Below, piece by piece: positions 1-8,749 of a stretch of 64,000 nucleotides of DNA. The DNA comes from Pseudomonadota bacterium (GTDB lineage Bacteria; Pseudomonadota; Alphaproteobacteria; Rhizobiales; Rhizobiaceae), in the NCBI GenBank assembly GCA_020161665.1, contig JAIUPA010000041.1, forward strand, positions 78,023-142,022, given 5' to 3'. The translations under genes and the position numbers were made by a program. Position 1 is the stretch's first letter, and every line of letters begins with the position of its first letter. The notes under the pieces are model-generated. The model was not told the DNA's origin. It searched no databases and saw nothing but the letters and a program-made list of their open reading frames with translations.

Positions 1-1
1 C

Positions 2-346
2 GATGGCAGTGAAGCGGGTATCAAGCTGGACGGCACCTGCCGCGTCGGCGTCTTCACCCAGCCCATGTCCGCTTTCATCGCTGAAAAGGGCACCAGCTAT
101 ACCGGCAAGTTCCTCGATGGCGCTGCTGGCAAGGGCCTCGATATCGTTTCCGGCACGATTGCCGATGGCAAGGCCGTCATGGGCATCAGCCGCTCGCAGC
201 TGAACGGTGTTCTCGTTGCCCGCGTCGATGATCCGAAGGCCATGAATGTCACCATCTCGGTCAAGGTCGGCCAACAGATGGTGCCGGTCATTGCCATGAC
301 GCTGGCCCGCCAGCTCGATAACGTGGCTGTCGGCTCGATCCGCTAA
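2..346 (+). CDS. C-terminal part of an unknown protein (5' end outside window)
   Basis: The frame is open from the left edge of the window to a TAA, giving about 114 residues. An internal ATG at 65 exists, but the reading frame upstream of it (DGSEAGIKLDGTCRVGVF) looks like continuous protein, so the gene probably starts outside the window. The sequence is rich in short beta-prone, Gly/Val/Ser segments with one Cys near the left edge. I do not recognise a family. A strong hairpin terminator follows 25 bp after the stop, which supports this being a real gene end. Confidence 0.65.
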   Translation, partial: DGSEAGIKLDGTCRVGVFTQPMSAFIAEKGTSYTGKFLDGAAGKGLDIVSGTIADGKAVMGISRSQLNGVLVARVDDPKAMNVTISVKVGQQMVPVIAMTLARQLDNVAVGSIR

Positions 347-370
347 GATCATCGCGATTGCGAACATTGT

Positions 371-397
371 AAAAAGCCCGGCTTGTCCGGGCTTTTT
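371..397. terminator. Bidirectional rho-independent terminator
   Basis: Hairpin with arms AAGCCCGG and CCGGGCTT, flanked by A5 on the left and T5 on the right. It can serve both the partial gene on the + strand and folP on the - strand, which converge here. Confidence 0.85.
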
Positions 398-402
398 GCT
401 GT

Positions 403-1233
403 TCAGATGGCATCCACCACGGCCAGTGCATCGCGCGTTGCCGTTACGTTATGCACCCGGAAGATCGCCGCTCCGGCCAGACGCAGCAAAACGGTGGTGG
501 CAAGCGTTCCGGCATCACGCTCGGCCGCCACATCCCGCCCCGTCAGCGCACCGATAAAACGCTTGCGCGACGTTCCGGCCAGAACCGGCAGGCCGAAGTT
601 TTCCATCGCCGCAAAGCGTGCCAGAAGCTCCACATCCTGCCCCGGTTCGCGGTTGAACCCGAAGCCCGGATCAAGCGTTACCGCTGACCGTTCAATCCCT
701 GCTGCATCGGCAAGGGCCAGTGATCGGCTGAAGAACGCGGCCCGGTCGGCCAGAATATCCGGCGATGCCAGTTCCCGTTCCCGCGATGTGTACATGATGC
801 ACACGCCAGCCCCGGCATCGGCCACCACCTGCGCCATGTCTTCGTCCTTCTGAAGGCCAAAGACATCGTTGACGATATGCGCCCCGGCAGCCAGCGCCAG
901 CCGCGCCGTTTCCGCCCGATAGGTATCGACGGAAATCGCCGCCGACGTTTCCCGCGAAAGCTGCTCGATGACGGGAAGCACCCGGTCCTGCTCTTCTGCC
1001 GCTGAGACCGGCAAGGCCCCGGGCCGCGTCGATTCCCCGCCGATATCAACAATATCAGCCCCTTGCGCAATCAGCGCCAAGGCATGGGAAACGGCAGCAT
1101 CCACCTGCCGGAACTGCCCGCCATCGGAAAAAGAATCGGGCGTGACGTTCACAATACCCATCACCAGCCCGCGCTTGCCGATGGAAAGGCCATGCCCGCC
1201 TGCACAGGTCCACAATCTGGAAGTGTCGTTCAC
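403..1233 (-). CDS. folP: Dihydropteroate synthase
   Basis: Condenses 6-hydroxymethyl-dihydropterin diphosphate with p-aminobenzoate in folate synthesis; cytoplasmic TIM-barrel enzyme and sulfonamide target. The family signatures are all present: MGIVNVTPDSFSDGG near the N-terminus, GGESTRPGA, the DVDT-like ISVDTYRAE strand, LDPGFGF and GTSRKRFIG. I chose the GTG at 1233 (MNDTSRLW...) because AGGAAAG lies 8 nt upstream; this gives 276 aa, normal for the family. A longer open frame to 1308 lacks a ribosome site. In many rhizobia folP is followed by folB and folK; here it is followed directly by a terminator, so it stands alone. Confidence 0.96.
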   Translation of the reverse strand: MNDTSRLWTCAGGHGLSIGKRGLVMGIVNVTPDSFSDGGQFRQVDAAVSHALALIAQGADIVDIGGESTRPGALPVSAAEEQDRVLPVIEQLSRETSAAISVDTYRAETARLALAAGAHIVNDVFGLQKDEDMAQVVADAGAGVCIMYTSRERELASPDILADRAAFFSRSLALADAAGIERSAVTLDPGFGFNREPGQDVELLARFAAMENFGLPVLAGTSRKRFIGALTGRDVAAERDAGTLATTVLLRLAGAAIFRVHNVTATRDALAVVDAI

Positions 1234-1340
1234 CGTATTGTCTTTCCTTTGGACCCTAAACCTGTTTCTTGGCATCCGCGTATTGCGCTCTCCCGGCCTA
1301 TGGCCCAAGGTCGCTTCGAGTTCAACCAGCGGATTCCCGA

Positions 1341-1973
1341 ATGCCTCTTACCCATGCCCTGAAGCTCGCGCTTGGCATCGCCGCCATGATGGTCGCCAGC
1401 ATGCAGGCACCGCGTGCCGAAGTCATCTTCAAAAAGTCCGTGCGTTATTATGCGGTGGGCGGCCATTCAACCAGTGAAATCGACAAGGAACTGGCCCGGC
1501 GCGGTCCCATGTCCCGCAATACGGGCATGCGCCATCCCGGCACTACGGAGATCCGCTTCGGTGGCGAAGTCTCCTATGTCGAACAGGGTGGACGCTGCCG
1601 CGTCGGTGCCGTCAAGGTTCGCCTGACGACCCGCATCAACCTGCCAAGCTGGAAGAATCGCGCAAAGGCCGGGCCGGAAATGGCACTGATCTGGGATACG
1701 CTGTCCTCCGACATTCTGCGTCACGAAGACCGCCACGTCGAGATTGCCCGCAACCACGCCCGTGCGCTCGACGAGAAGCTGAGCGCCATTCCTTCCGCCA
1801 GCCGCTGCAAGACATTGCAGGACCGCACCGCGGAACTGACCCGCGAAACTACGGCGGCCCACGATGCCGATCAGGCGAAATTCGATCAGGTCGAGGCCAT
1901 CAACTTCCAGAAGCGCTTGAGCCGCCTCATTCGCCACCGCGCCGGTTTTGGCGGCGCGGCAGCAGATCGCTGA
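1341..1973 (+). CDS. DUF922 family secreted protein with HEXXH motif (putative Zn protease)
   Basis: 210 aa. Residues 1-26 form a signal peptide (hydrophobic ALKLALGIAAMMVASM, cleavage after APRA), so the mature protein is periplasmic. The body matches the DUF922 type: an N-terminal beta region with a Cys, then RHEDRHVEIARNHA around residues 127-140, where H128-E-D-R-H132 is a HEXXH zinc-binding signature, and a second Cys near 155. DUF922 proteins are described as putative secreted Zn-dependent proteases, without a well-defined substrate. The start at 1341 was preferred because it puts the signal peptide at the N-terminus; the ribosome site is weak. It ends 5 bp from the convergent ferredoxin gene. 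Confidence 0.8.
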   Translation: MPLTHALKLALGIAAMMVASMQAPRAEVIFKKSVRYYAVGGHSTSEIDKELARRGPMSRNTGMRHPGTTEIRFGGEVSYVEQGGRCRVGAVKVRLTTRINLPSWKNRAKAGPEMALIWDTLSSDILRHEDRHVEIARNHARALDEKLSAIPSASRCKTLQDRTAELTRETTAAHDADQAKFDQVEAINFQKRLSRLIRHRAGFGGAAADR

Positions 1974-1978
1974 AACGA

Positions 1979-2299
1979 TCAGCCCTGACGCTCGGGAAGA
2001 TGGACGACGAGGCCATCGAGGTCCGCCGACATCTTGATCTGGCAGGACAGGCGCGAGGTCGGGCGCACGTCGAATGCGAAGTCCAGCATGTCCTCTTCCA
2101 TCGGCTCAGGCTCGCCAACCTTCGCGGTCCACGCATCATCCACATAGACATGACAGGTCGCGCAGGCACAGGCCCCGCCGCACTCGGCTTCAATGCCCGG
2201 CACGGAATTGCGAACAGCGTTCTCCATCACGGTGGAGCCGTCAGCAGCCTCGAGGTCATAGCGCTGGCCATCGAAGGCGACGATCGTCAGTTTGGTCAT
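1979..2299 (-). CDS. 2Fe-2S ferredoxin, adrenodoxin/FdxB type
   Basis: 106 aa electron carrier. Cluster ligands are visible as C40, C46, C49 (C-x5-C-x2-C) and C86 in [10 protein letters not shown], the classic vertebrate-type/alphaproteobacterial ferredoxin pattern; C44 is an extra cysteine inside the loop. Such proteins pass electrons to P450s, Fe-S assembly or heme A synthesis; no partner gene is adjacent, so the role here is open. The ATG at 2299 has GGAAG upstream. A frame open to 2467 is not needed. The gene is monocistronic, convergent with the DUF922 gene. Confidence 0.93.
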   Translation of the reverse strand: MTKLTIVAFDGQRYDLEAADGSTVMENAVRNSVPGIEAECGGACACATCHVYVDDAWTAKVGEPEPMEEDMLDFAFDVRPTSRLSCQIKMSADLDGLVVHLPERQG

Positions 2300-2434
2300 G
2301 TCGTATGCTTCCTGAATTTTGGTATGTTCGCAAAGGGGTCCAAATGCCCTGTTCATCCACCAATAGAACAGGTTTTGGAAAAGTGTGAAGCCCTTTCGCA
2401 GCGCACACGGCCATGTTTTCAGCAAGCCATGCAA

Positions 2435-2463
2435 AAGGGCGACACCGTTTCCGGTGCCGCCCC
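2435..2463 (-). terminator. Terminator of the Hpt gene
   Basis: On the - strand the stem GGCGGCACC / GGTGTCGCC with loop GGAAAC is followed by CTTTTGC, 30 bp after the Hpt stop codon. Confidence 0.6.
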
Positions 2464-2493
2464 TCACAAATCGATTTCCAAAAGCGCCGGCGT

Positions 2494-2862
2494 TTAGCGG
2501 CTGAGCTTCAGGATGAAATTTTCGGCTTCCAGAACGGCAGCGGCAAGGCGTGCATTGGCAGCCGCATCATCGCCCTTGCTTTCCAGTTCAGCAGCAATCT
2601 GGGCAACAGAAAATGCGCCGACAGCCTCTGCCGAACCCTTGAGGCGGTGAGCGGCGGCCTTACGGCCTTCGGCGTCATTGCGGGAAAGTTCCTGCAGGGC
2701 AATGCGGGCCTGACGGGCGAACATCTGAAGCACTTCGGCTTCGAGAACCTTGTTGCCAGCCGTCTGTGCAGCGAGATGGACCAGATCGATCGGGCGAGCC
2801 GTGGAAGGACGGCCAACGCGGGAATTGTCGGGGGCTTCGAACGCAATATTGAGCGCTGCCAT
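2494..2862 (-). CDS. Hpt (histidine phosphotransfer) domain protein
   Basis: 122 aa, almost entirely one Hpt four-helix domain. The phosphorylatable histidine is H72 in [14 protein letters not shown], matching the HxLKGSA signature. Such proteins shuttle phosphate between a hybrid kinase receiver and a response regulator. No kinase or regulator gene is next to it, so its partners lie elsewhere. It is not the ChpT type (that one is a longer dimer with a degenerate ATPase domain). It is divergent from the giant polar protein gene and shares with it an intergenic region carrying a perfect CtrA box. Confidence 0.9.
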   Translation of the reverse strand: MAALNIAFEAPDNSRVGRPSTARPIDLVHLAAQTAGNKVLEAEVLQMFARQARIALQELSRNDAEGRKAAAHRLKGSAEAVGAFSVAQIAAELESKGDDAAANARLAAAVLEAENFILKLSR

Positions 2863-2975
2863 GGGTCTGTTTCCTGTTTTTGTCGTTATCCAGCGAATGT
2901 GGGTCCACTTTCGCTCGCGGGACTGGCTATTCCGTTAAATTTAGGCGCAAAGACGGCAAAAACGTTGAGATATGG

Positions 2976-2990
2976 TTAATTTTGACTAAA
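2976..2990. promoter_or_regulatory. Near-consensus CtrA box (TTAA-N7-TAAA)
   Basis: TTAA TTTTGAC TAAA, one mismatch from the TTAA-N7-TTAA consensus, 36 bp left of a perfect box. Confidence 0.4.
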
Positions 2991-3026
2991 TCCCTGCACC
3001 GCAAGGTATTTCGCCCGAAAGCAATC

Positions 3027-3041
3027 TTAAAAAACTGTTAA
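3027..3041. promoter_or_regulatory. Perfect CtrA binding box (TTAA-N7-TTAA)
   Basis: TTAA AAAACTG TTAA lies 165 bp upstream of the Hpt start and 294 bp upstream of the GPR-like start. CtrA is the alphaproteobacterial cell-cycle master regulator; either or both divergent genes could be its targets. Confidence 0.6.
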
Positions 3042-3334
3042 AAAGACTTGTGTCGCCGGGCCTGCGGGGTGGTGTCGATTGTGTCGCGGAAACAACTGTG
3101 TCACTACGGTACGGTAGGGAAAATTGACGGTGGCGTATGGCCTGCCGAAGAGAGCGCCTGTTGGGCGCAGACTCTCGACATCAGCCTGAAACCGCAGTGA
3201 ATTGGGCTAAAGTTCCGCCATGTTTTGACGGCACTCCCCTCCCCGAGATTTTTGGATCGAGCGCATGGGACAAGGCATGCGGCAAGCGTTCGGCGCTCGA
3301 TACCCCGGCAATGCGTTAGTGACGAGGCGTACCT

Positions 3335-6300
3335 ATGGCAGACAGGAAACAAAGCGAGTCAGCAGATCGCGCAGCCTATCGGGCTCTTGAAGAAGCGCTC
3401 CGATTGGAAGCCGCCGACGCGCAGCAGACCCGCCCGAACGCCGAAAAGGCACCCAGTTCCGCGGAGGCGAATGTGTCCGAGACCCCCAAACAGCGTGCCA
3501 GCGAACCGCAACAACGTCCCCGCGACGCCGAAACGGCACGCCCTGCGGCATCCGACAACACGGCCCGCAACCCGGCGCTCGAAGCTGCCAACGACGCTTC
3601 GCGGCGCAATCCTGCTGCCATTTTGAAGTCACTGGAAGCCGGTTCTCTGCGCTCCGCCCTTGGCAATGCCCTGCTGATCTCCGTGTTCTGGATCATTGGC
3701 GGCGTGGGCTTGGCCCAGCTTCTGTTCGGCGACCAGATTTCACAGGCCACCTCCATGGCGGGACTCGTGGCTGCACCGGGCGTTCTGGCCATTGCCATCG
3801 GCATCATCGTGCCGGTGCTTCTGTTCTTCGCCTTCGCCATCATGATGGCCCGCGCCCATGACATGCGCAACGCCGCCCGCTCCATGGCTGAAGTGGCCCT
3901 TCGCCTTGCCGAGCCGGAAACCGTCGCCTCCGAGCGCATCATGACCGTTGGTCAGGCCGTTCGCCGCGAGGTTTCGGCCCTCAATGAAGGTATCGAGCGT
4001 ACCATTGCCCGCGCCACCGAGTTGGAAACGCTCGTGCATTCGGAAGTGAATGCGCTGGAGCGCAGCTATGCCGATAACGAACTGCGCGTGCGCAACCTCG
4101 TTCATGAACTGGGGTCCGAACGCGAAGCCATCGTCAACCATGCTGAGCGCATTCGCTCCACCATTGTGGGCGCGAATGACCAGTTGAAGGAAGACCTCTC
4201 GATGGCGACGGAAGAAATCGCCATCCGCCTTGCGACCTCGGGCGAAGCTTTCGCCTCGTTGATCGACACCCGCGCCGCCATGCTGATGGAACAGTCGGGC
4301 GTGGCTGTCGACACCTTCGGCTCGCTGCTGTCCGCCAAGACCGATTCCCTGCTGCAGACGCTTTCGGCTTCGGGCATTGCACTCACCAACGAGTTTGATG
4401 AGCGCATGGGCACCTTGACCGACGTGCTTTCGGCGCATGGCAAGGAACTGCTCGCCCAGTTCGAGACCCGCGCCTCCTCGCTGGATTCCAGCACCGAGAA
4501 GCTTAACGACGCGCTGAACGAACGCGCCCGCCAGCTGAATGACACGCTCGTGACCCGCACCCGCGAACTGAGCGAAGCCCTCGGCACCGGCGAAAGCAAC
4601 GTCTCGATGGCGCTCGAATCGACGCTGACGCGCTTGAACGACACGCTGGATGCCAAGGCCGCTAGCTTCCGTCAGACGCTGCAGTCCGCGGCCGATGACG
4701 CCATTATGGATCTCGACCTGCGTTCGGGCTTCTTCGATGAGCGTATGCAGACGACCATCGGCCAGCTCTCCACGAGCTTTGACGAGCGCGTCGCCGAATT
4801 CGCCGAAGCCTTCGACAAGCGCGCCGGTTCACTCGATAGCAAGCTGACGGAAAGCCTGTCGCGTATCGGTGAAACGCTCACGGGTGGCTCCAGCGCCATT
4901 GAAGGCATTCTGGGCTCGTCCATCGATCGCCTTGGCATGTCGCTCACCGATCAGTCCTTTGCCCTGTCGGCGGCCCTGGGCACCGGCCAGGACATGCTGG
5001 AAAGCGCGCTGGACGCCCGCACCCGCGACTTCACCGATGCCGTCAGCGCCCGCACCTCGGCTCTGGCCGACGCGCTGACCAGCGCCCACGAAAAAGTCGG
5101 CGCTGTGATGGAAGAGCGCGGCAGCCAGATCGTCGGCACGCTGAACGACAGCCATGCCCGCCTCGAAACGACGCTCGAAAACACCTCCGACCGCCTTTTG
5201 AGCGCGCTCGCCGGTGGCAGCGCCCACTTCGAAATGCTGGTCGACGCCGGTGCTGAACGCATCGAAACCGCACTGAATGACAGCACGCGCGACATCGGCA
5301 ACCGTCTGGATACGAGCACGAGCCGCATCGAGGAAGCCTTGAGCGCTGGCCGTGAACGCATCGCCGATGCCCTGACGAACAATGTCGGCGCGCTTGAAGG
5401 CGCCCTCAATGGTGCTGAGGATCGCATCATTACCGGCATCCAGTCTGGCACCTCCGCCATCGAAGGCGCGCTGAACGGCGCGGAAGACCGCATCCGTTCG
5501 GGCCTTGAAACGGGTGCCGGTGCCATCGAAGCCGTGATGAGCGGAGCCGAGAAACGCATCAGCTCGGGCCTCGAAGCGGGTGCCGGTGCCATCGAAGCCG
5601 TTCTGGCCGGTGCCGAGACGCGCCTGCAGTCGAGCCTCGAAACCCGCTCGCAGGCGATTGAAAACAACCTTCTGTCCGCCACCGCCCGCGTTGATGAAGC
5701 GCTGGAAAGCGGCGAAGGTCGTCTGAAATCCGCTCTGGGCGATGGTTCGGATCGCATTGCCGCCACCTTCCGTCAGGAACTCGAAAACTACGAGAGCCTG
5801 ATGCTCGAGCAGACCACCTCGCTCGGCGCCACGCTCGCCACCAGCGCCAGCATGCTGGAAATGACGCTGGAAGAGCGCCAGGATTCGCTGCGCACCGTCA
5901 TCGACACCACGGCGACCTCGCTCGACGAGCGCCTGCGTGGCAGCGTTGGCGAAATCGCCAGCAAGATCACGGTTGCCGCCACCGAGATTGACCGCTCGGT
6001 CAACCACTTCTCGAACCGCGTCGAAACCACGCTCGGCAACATGTCCGAACGCCTTCTGGAAAGCGATGCGCACATCGCAGCCTCCGTCGGCTCGCTGGAG
6101 CAGCGTCTGCGCGACAGCCTCGGTGCGGTCTCCGAATCCATCGAGACGACCGGCTCCAAACTCAGCGAAACGTTGGGCGACAAGCTGGTGGAACTCGACC
6201 GCGCCAGCACCACTCTGACCGAGGGCATCTCGCAGTCCTTCGAACAGGGCACGGCCAAGATCGAAGAGCGTCTGTCCACCATGGACCGCGCGCTGACCGC

Positions 6301-8677
6301 TGGCCTCGACAATGTCAACCGCACCATCGAGGGCAAGGCACTCGGCCTTGCGTCCGCCCTGCGTGAGACCGTTGTTCAGGCCGCCCGCGACATGGATGGC
6401 GAAGCGCTGCGCTCCACCGAAACCCTGTCGCGCGCCACCAGCGAATTCTCCGAGAAGATCGGCAGCCAGAGCGCCGAATTCGCCCGCACCATGGAAGAAC
6501 GCGCCGCCGCCATCGCTCGCGAAGTCGCCTCTGCCGGTGAAACGCTGGCAAGCCGCGTTGGCGAAGTCGAAAGCGCCGTGTCCACCCAGGTCGCTGGCCT
6601 CTCCACCACGCTGACGGAAACCACCCGCTCGCTCGAAGAAGCCGACAAGGCCCTGACGGCCCGCGGCGAGGCCATCCGCTCCACGCTGGATGAACGCACC
6701 CGCGAACTCAACTCCATGCTCGCCGGCCGTTCCTACGAACTCGCCCGCATCATCGATGAGAAGGCCAAGCCGGTCGTCAACGAACTGGCCGATACGGGTC
6801 GCCTCGCTGCCGAACGTCTGGGCTCTGCCGTGGCCGAAGGTGCCGAGCGCCTGCGCAATGAAAACGCCGCTCTGATCGATGCCATCGCCGCCCGCACGGA
6901 ACAGACCGTCAGCACGCTTGCGGCTTCGGAAAATTCGCTGTCCGGCAATGTCAACGCCCTCATCGGTCGTCTGGCCGAAAGCAACGCTTCGCTCGCTTCC
7001 GTCGTCGACAAGGCCACCGCAGAACTTTCGGAAGCCGACCGTCGCCTTGGCGAAACCGGCGAACGCTTCAGCGAAACCGCTGGCCGCGCCACCGAAGCGC
7101 TCAACACGTCGAGCCGCCTTGTGGGCGACAGCGTCGAGCGCCTGTCCACCATCTCGCTCGACACGCTTTCGCAGGTCGGCGGCATCGTCGGTCGCTTCGA
7201 GGGGCATTCGCGGGTTCTGGGTCAGGCCTCCGATCTTCTGGCCGCCGCCCAGTCGAACCTCGTCGGCACGCTGGAAGAACGTCAGAACGCGCTGCGTGAT
7301 CTGTCGATCGGCCTCGTCAAGCGTTCGGAAGAAATCGAAAACACCATGCGTGGCCTCGGCTCCATGGTCGAAGGCGCGCTGGAACGTGCCGACAGCCGCG
7401 CCAACCGCATGACGGACGATCTGCGTCAGGGCATGGAAGCCGCCTTCACCGAAATCGGCAAGGCGCTTTCCGAAACCGAAATGCGTGCCCGCTCCACCTC
7501 CGAAGGTCTGCGCTCGGCGCTCACCAGCGCTGGCAGCGAAGCCGTTCGCTCCGTCGAGCAGACGCTTGCACAGGCCGAAAAGCGCTCCGGCGAACTCACC
7601 GACAGCCTGCGTTCGAGCCTGTCTTCGTCGCTCTCGGATGTTGACCGCCTGTTGGGCGATGCCGGTCGCCGCTCGGATGCAACGGCCCAGCACCTCAGCG
7701 AAGCCGTGCGTCAGGCCGTGGAAGAATCGCTCGCTCGCTTCAGCGGCGCGACCGATGAAATCCGCCGCACGGCCCATGACATCCGCAAGGAACTGGACAT
7801 GACCCGCGCCGAACTGAAGCGCGGTGCCTTCGACCTGCCGGAAGAAGCCAAGGAAAGCGCCGCCGCCATGCGCCGCGCCGTCAGCGAACAGATCAGCGCT
7901 CTGCAGGATCTCTCGCAGCTGGTCGGCCGTTCGGTCCGCGACTTCGATGTGGCAGCACCTGCCCCGGCCCGCGCCCCGGCAGCCCCGGTTGTGCAACAGC
8001 AGCCGCTGCCGCCGATGCCCGCCCCGGTCGCCCAGCATCTGCGCGAACCGGCCCCGGCCCCCATGCCGCGCGTCGAAGCCCAGCCGTCCCTGCGCGGCAC
8101 CATCGCGCCGGAACGCCAGCCGGTTGCTCCGACGCAGGCGCGCCCGACCCAGATGGCTCAGGCACCGGCTCCGGCCCCGCGTGAGGAATATGCGGCCAAT
8201 AGCGGCTGGATCAACGACCTGCTGCGTGGTGCCTCACGTGATGAGCCTGCAGCACCGCGCATGGCCCCGCAGCCTGCCGCCACCCGTCCGGTGGAACCGG
8301 CACGCCAGACGGCGGACCAGCGCAACCCGCGCCATGTTGTGGAATCGCTGAACTCGCTTTCGGTCGATATCGCCCGCGCCATCGATCACGACACCTCGGT
8401 CGAGCTGTGGCGCCGCTATCAGCGTGGCGAGCGTGACGTGTTCACGCGCCGCCTCTACACGCTGAAAGGCCAGCAGACCTTTGACGAGATCAAGCGCAAG
8501 TACGACCGCGAGCCGGAATTCCGCAATGCCGTGGACCGCTACATCGCCGACTTCGAAAAGCTGCTCGCCGATGTTGCCCGCACGGATCGTGACCGCACGG
8601 CCATGCAGTCCTACCTGACGTCGGACACCGGCAAGGTCTACACCATGCTGGCCCACGCCGCCGGTCGCCTCGGTTAA
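3335..8677 (+). CDS. Giant polar growth protein, GPR/RgsE-like (apolipoprotein-like helical repeats)
   Basis: 1,780 aa. Order of parts: acidic, disordered N-terminus (1-100); two membrane helices near 109-131 and 143-172; then about 1,350 residues of nearly continuous amphipathic helix rich in Ala/Glu/Ser/Thr/Arg with 11/22-residue periodicity; a Pro/Ala/Gln-rich linker (about 1540-1625); and a conserved-looking globular end (about 1625-1780, NSGWINDLL ... LWRRYQRGE ... YTMLAHAAGRLG). Residues 689-776 are four clear 22-residue tandem repeats. Membrane anchoring followed by apolipoprotein-like coiled repeats is the known architecture of the Agrobacterium growth pole ring protein GPR and Sinorhizobium RgsE, which organise unipolar growth; those are about 2,100 residues, so this one is shorter. 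Automated annotation may say kinesin-like; there is no motor domain. ATG 3335 has GAGG upstream. A terminator follows. Confidence 0.85.
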   Translation: MADRKQSESADRAAYRALEEALRLEAADAQQTRPNAEKAPSSAEANVSETPKQRASEPQQRPRDAETARPAASDNTARNPALEAANDASRRNPAAILKSLEAGSLRSALGNALLISVFWIIGGVGLAQLLFGDQISQATSMAGLVAAPGVLAIAIGIIVPVLLFFAFAIMMARAHDMRNAARSMAEVALRLAEPETVASERIMTVGQAVRREVSALNEGIERTIARATELETLVHSEVNALERSYADNELRVRNLVHELGSEREAIVNHAERIRSTIVGANDQLKEDLSMATEEIAIRLATSGEAFASLIDTRAAMLMEQSGVAVDTFGSLLSAKTDSLLQTLSASGIALTNEFDERMGTLTDVLSAHGKELLAQFETRASSLDSSTEKLNDALNERARQLNDTLVTRTRELSEALGTGESNVSMALESTLTRLNDTLDAKAASFRQTLQSAADDAIMDLDLRSGFFDERMQTTIGQLSTSFDERVAEFAEAFDKRAGSLDSKLTESLSRIGETLTGGSSAIEGILGSSIDRLGMSLTDQSFALSAALGTGQDMLESALDARTRDFTDAVSARTSALADALTSAHEKVGAVMEERGSQIVGTLNDSHARLETTLENTSDRLLSALAGGSAHFEMLVDAGAERIETALNDSTRDIGNRLDTSTSRIEEALSAGRERIADALTNNVGALEGALNGAEDRIITGIQSGTSAIEGALNGAEDRIRSGLETGAGAIEAVMSGAEKRISSGLEAGAGAIEAVLAGAETRLQSSLETRSQAIENNLLSATARVDEALESGEGRLKSALGDGSDRIAATFRQELENYESLMLEQTTSLGATLATSASMLEMTLEERQDSLRTVIDTTATSLDERLRGSVGEIASKITVAATEIDRSVNHFSNRVETTLGNMSERLLESDAHIAASVGSLEQRLRDSLGAVSESIETTGSKLSETLGDKLVELDRASTTLTEGISQSFEQGTAKIEERLSTMDRALTAGLDNVNRTIEGKALGLASALRETVVQAARDMDGEALRSTETLSRATSEFSEKIGSQSAEFARTMEERAAAIAREVASAGETLASRVGEVESAVSTQVAGLSTTLTETTRSLEEADKALTARGEAIRSTLDERTRELNSMLAGRSYELARIIDEKAKPVVNELADTGRLAAERLGSAVAEGAERLRNENAALIDAIAARTEQTVSTLAASENSLSGNVNALIGRLAESNASLASVVDKATAELSEADRRLGETGERFSETAGRATEALNTSSRLVGDSVERLSTISLDTLSQVGGIVGRFEGHSRVLGQASDLLAAAQSNLVGTLEERQNALRDLSIGLVKRSEEIENTMRGLGSMVEGALERADSRANRMTDDLRQGMEAAFTEIGKALSETEMRARSTSEGLRSALTSAGSEAVRSVEQTLAQAEKRSGELTDSLRSSLSSSLSDVDRLLGDAGRRSDATAQHLSEAVRQAVEESLARFSGATDEIRRTAHDIRKELDMTRAELKRGAFDLPEEAKESAAAMRRAVSEQISALQDLSQLVGRSVRDFDVAAPAPARAPAAPVVQQQPLPPMPAPVAQHLREPAPAPMPRVEAQPSLRGTIAPERQPVAPTQARPTQMAQAPAPAPREEYAANSGWINDLLRGASRDEPAAPRMAPQPAATRPVEPARQTADQRNPRHVVESLNSLSVDIARAIDHDTSVELWRRYQRGERDVFTRRLYTLKGQQTFDEIKRKYDREPEFRNAVDRYIADFEKLLADVARTDRDRTAMQSYLTSDTGKVYTMLAHAAGRLG
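5399..5662 (+). repeat. Four tandem 66-bp (22-residue) coding repeats in the GPR-like gene
   Basis: Residues 689-776 read as four 22-mers of the form GALNGAEDRIxSGLExGAGAIE, diverging towards the last unit (AVLAGAETRLQSSLETRSQAIE). The unit length equals the apolipoprotein A-I class repeat (2 x 11). The DNA is conserved enough to suggest fairly recent duplication relative to the rest of the protein. Confidence 0.85.
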
Positions 8678-8700
8678 GATCCGGACCAAACATTCACATA

Positions 8701-8727
8701 AAAAAGGCCGCCTCCGGGCGGCCTTTT
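8701..8727. terminator. Bidirectional terminator
   Basis: AAAAAGGCCGCC / GGCGGCCTTTT hairpin 23 bp after the GPR-like stop; also suits the converging sugE gene. Confidence 0.85.
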
Positions 8728-8749
8728 GCTATTCACGAGCTTGGTTTGC

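Larger units (their letters stand above)
2863..3334. other. Long intergenic regulatory region between Hpt and GPR-like genes
   Basis: About 470 bp without a credible gene, locally AT-rich (2930-3045) in a GC-rich context, between two divergent genes. It holds two CtrA-like boxes (listed separately). The stretch 3050-3330 shows no gene or repeat that I can support, and is likely a long 5' leader of the GPR-like gene. Confidence 0.6.

Noticed and set aside
2494..2862. ChpT identity for the Hpt protein
   Set aside because: ChpT is longer with a degenerate ATPase-like second domain; this protein is a single Hpt domain.
5399..5662. CRISPR-like array of 66-bp units
   Set aside because: Units are in frame, contiguous, with no spacers; they are protein repeats.
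4829..8038. A 1,069-codon open frame antisense to the GPR-like gene
   Set aside because: It is a by-product of strong third-position GC bias in a repetitive coding sequence; the product is low complexity and the + frame shows clear domain structure.
3335..8677. Kinesin-like or chemoreceptor annotation of the 1,780-residue protein
   Set aside because: No motor P-loop and no MCP signalling tip; similarity is from coiled helix composition.
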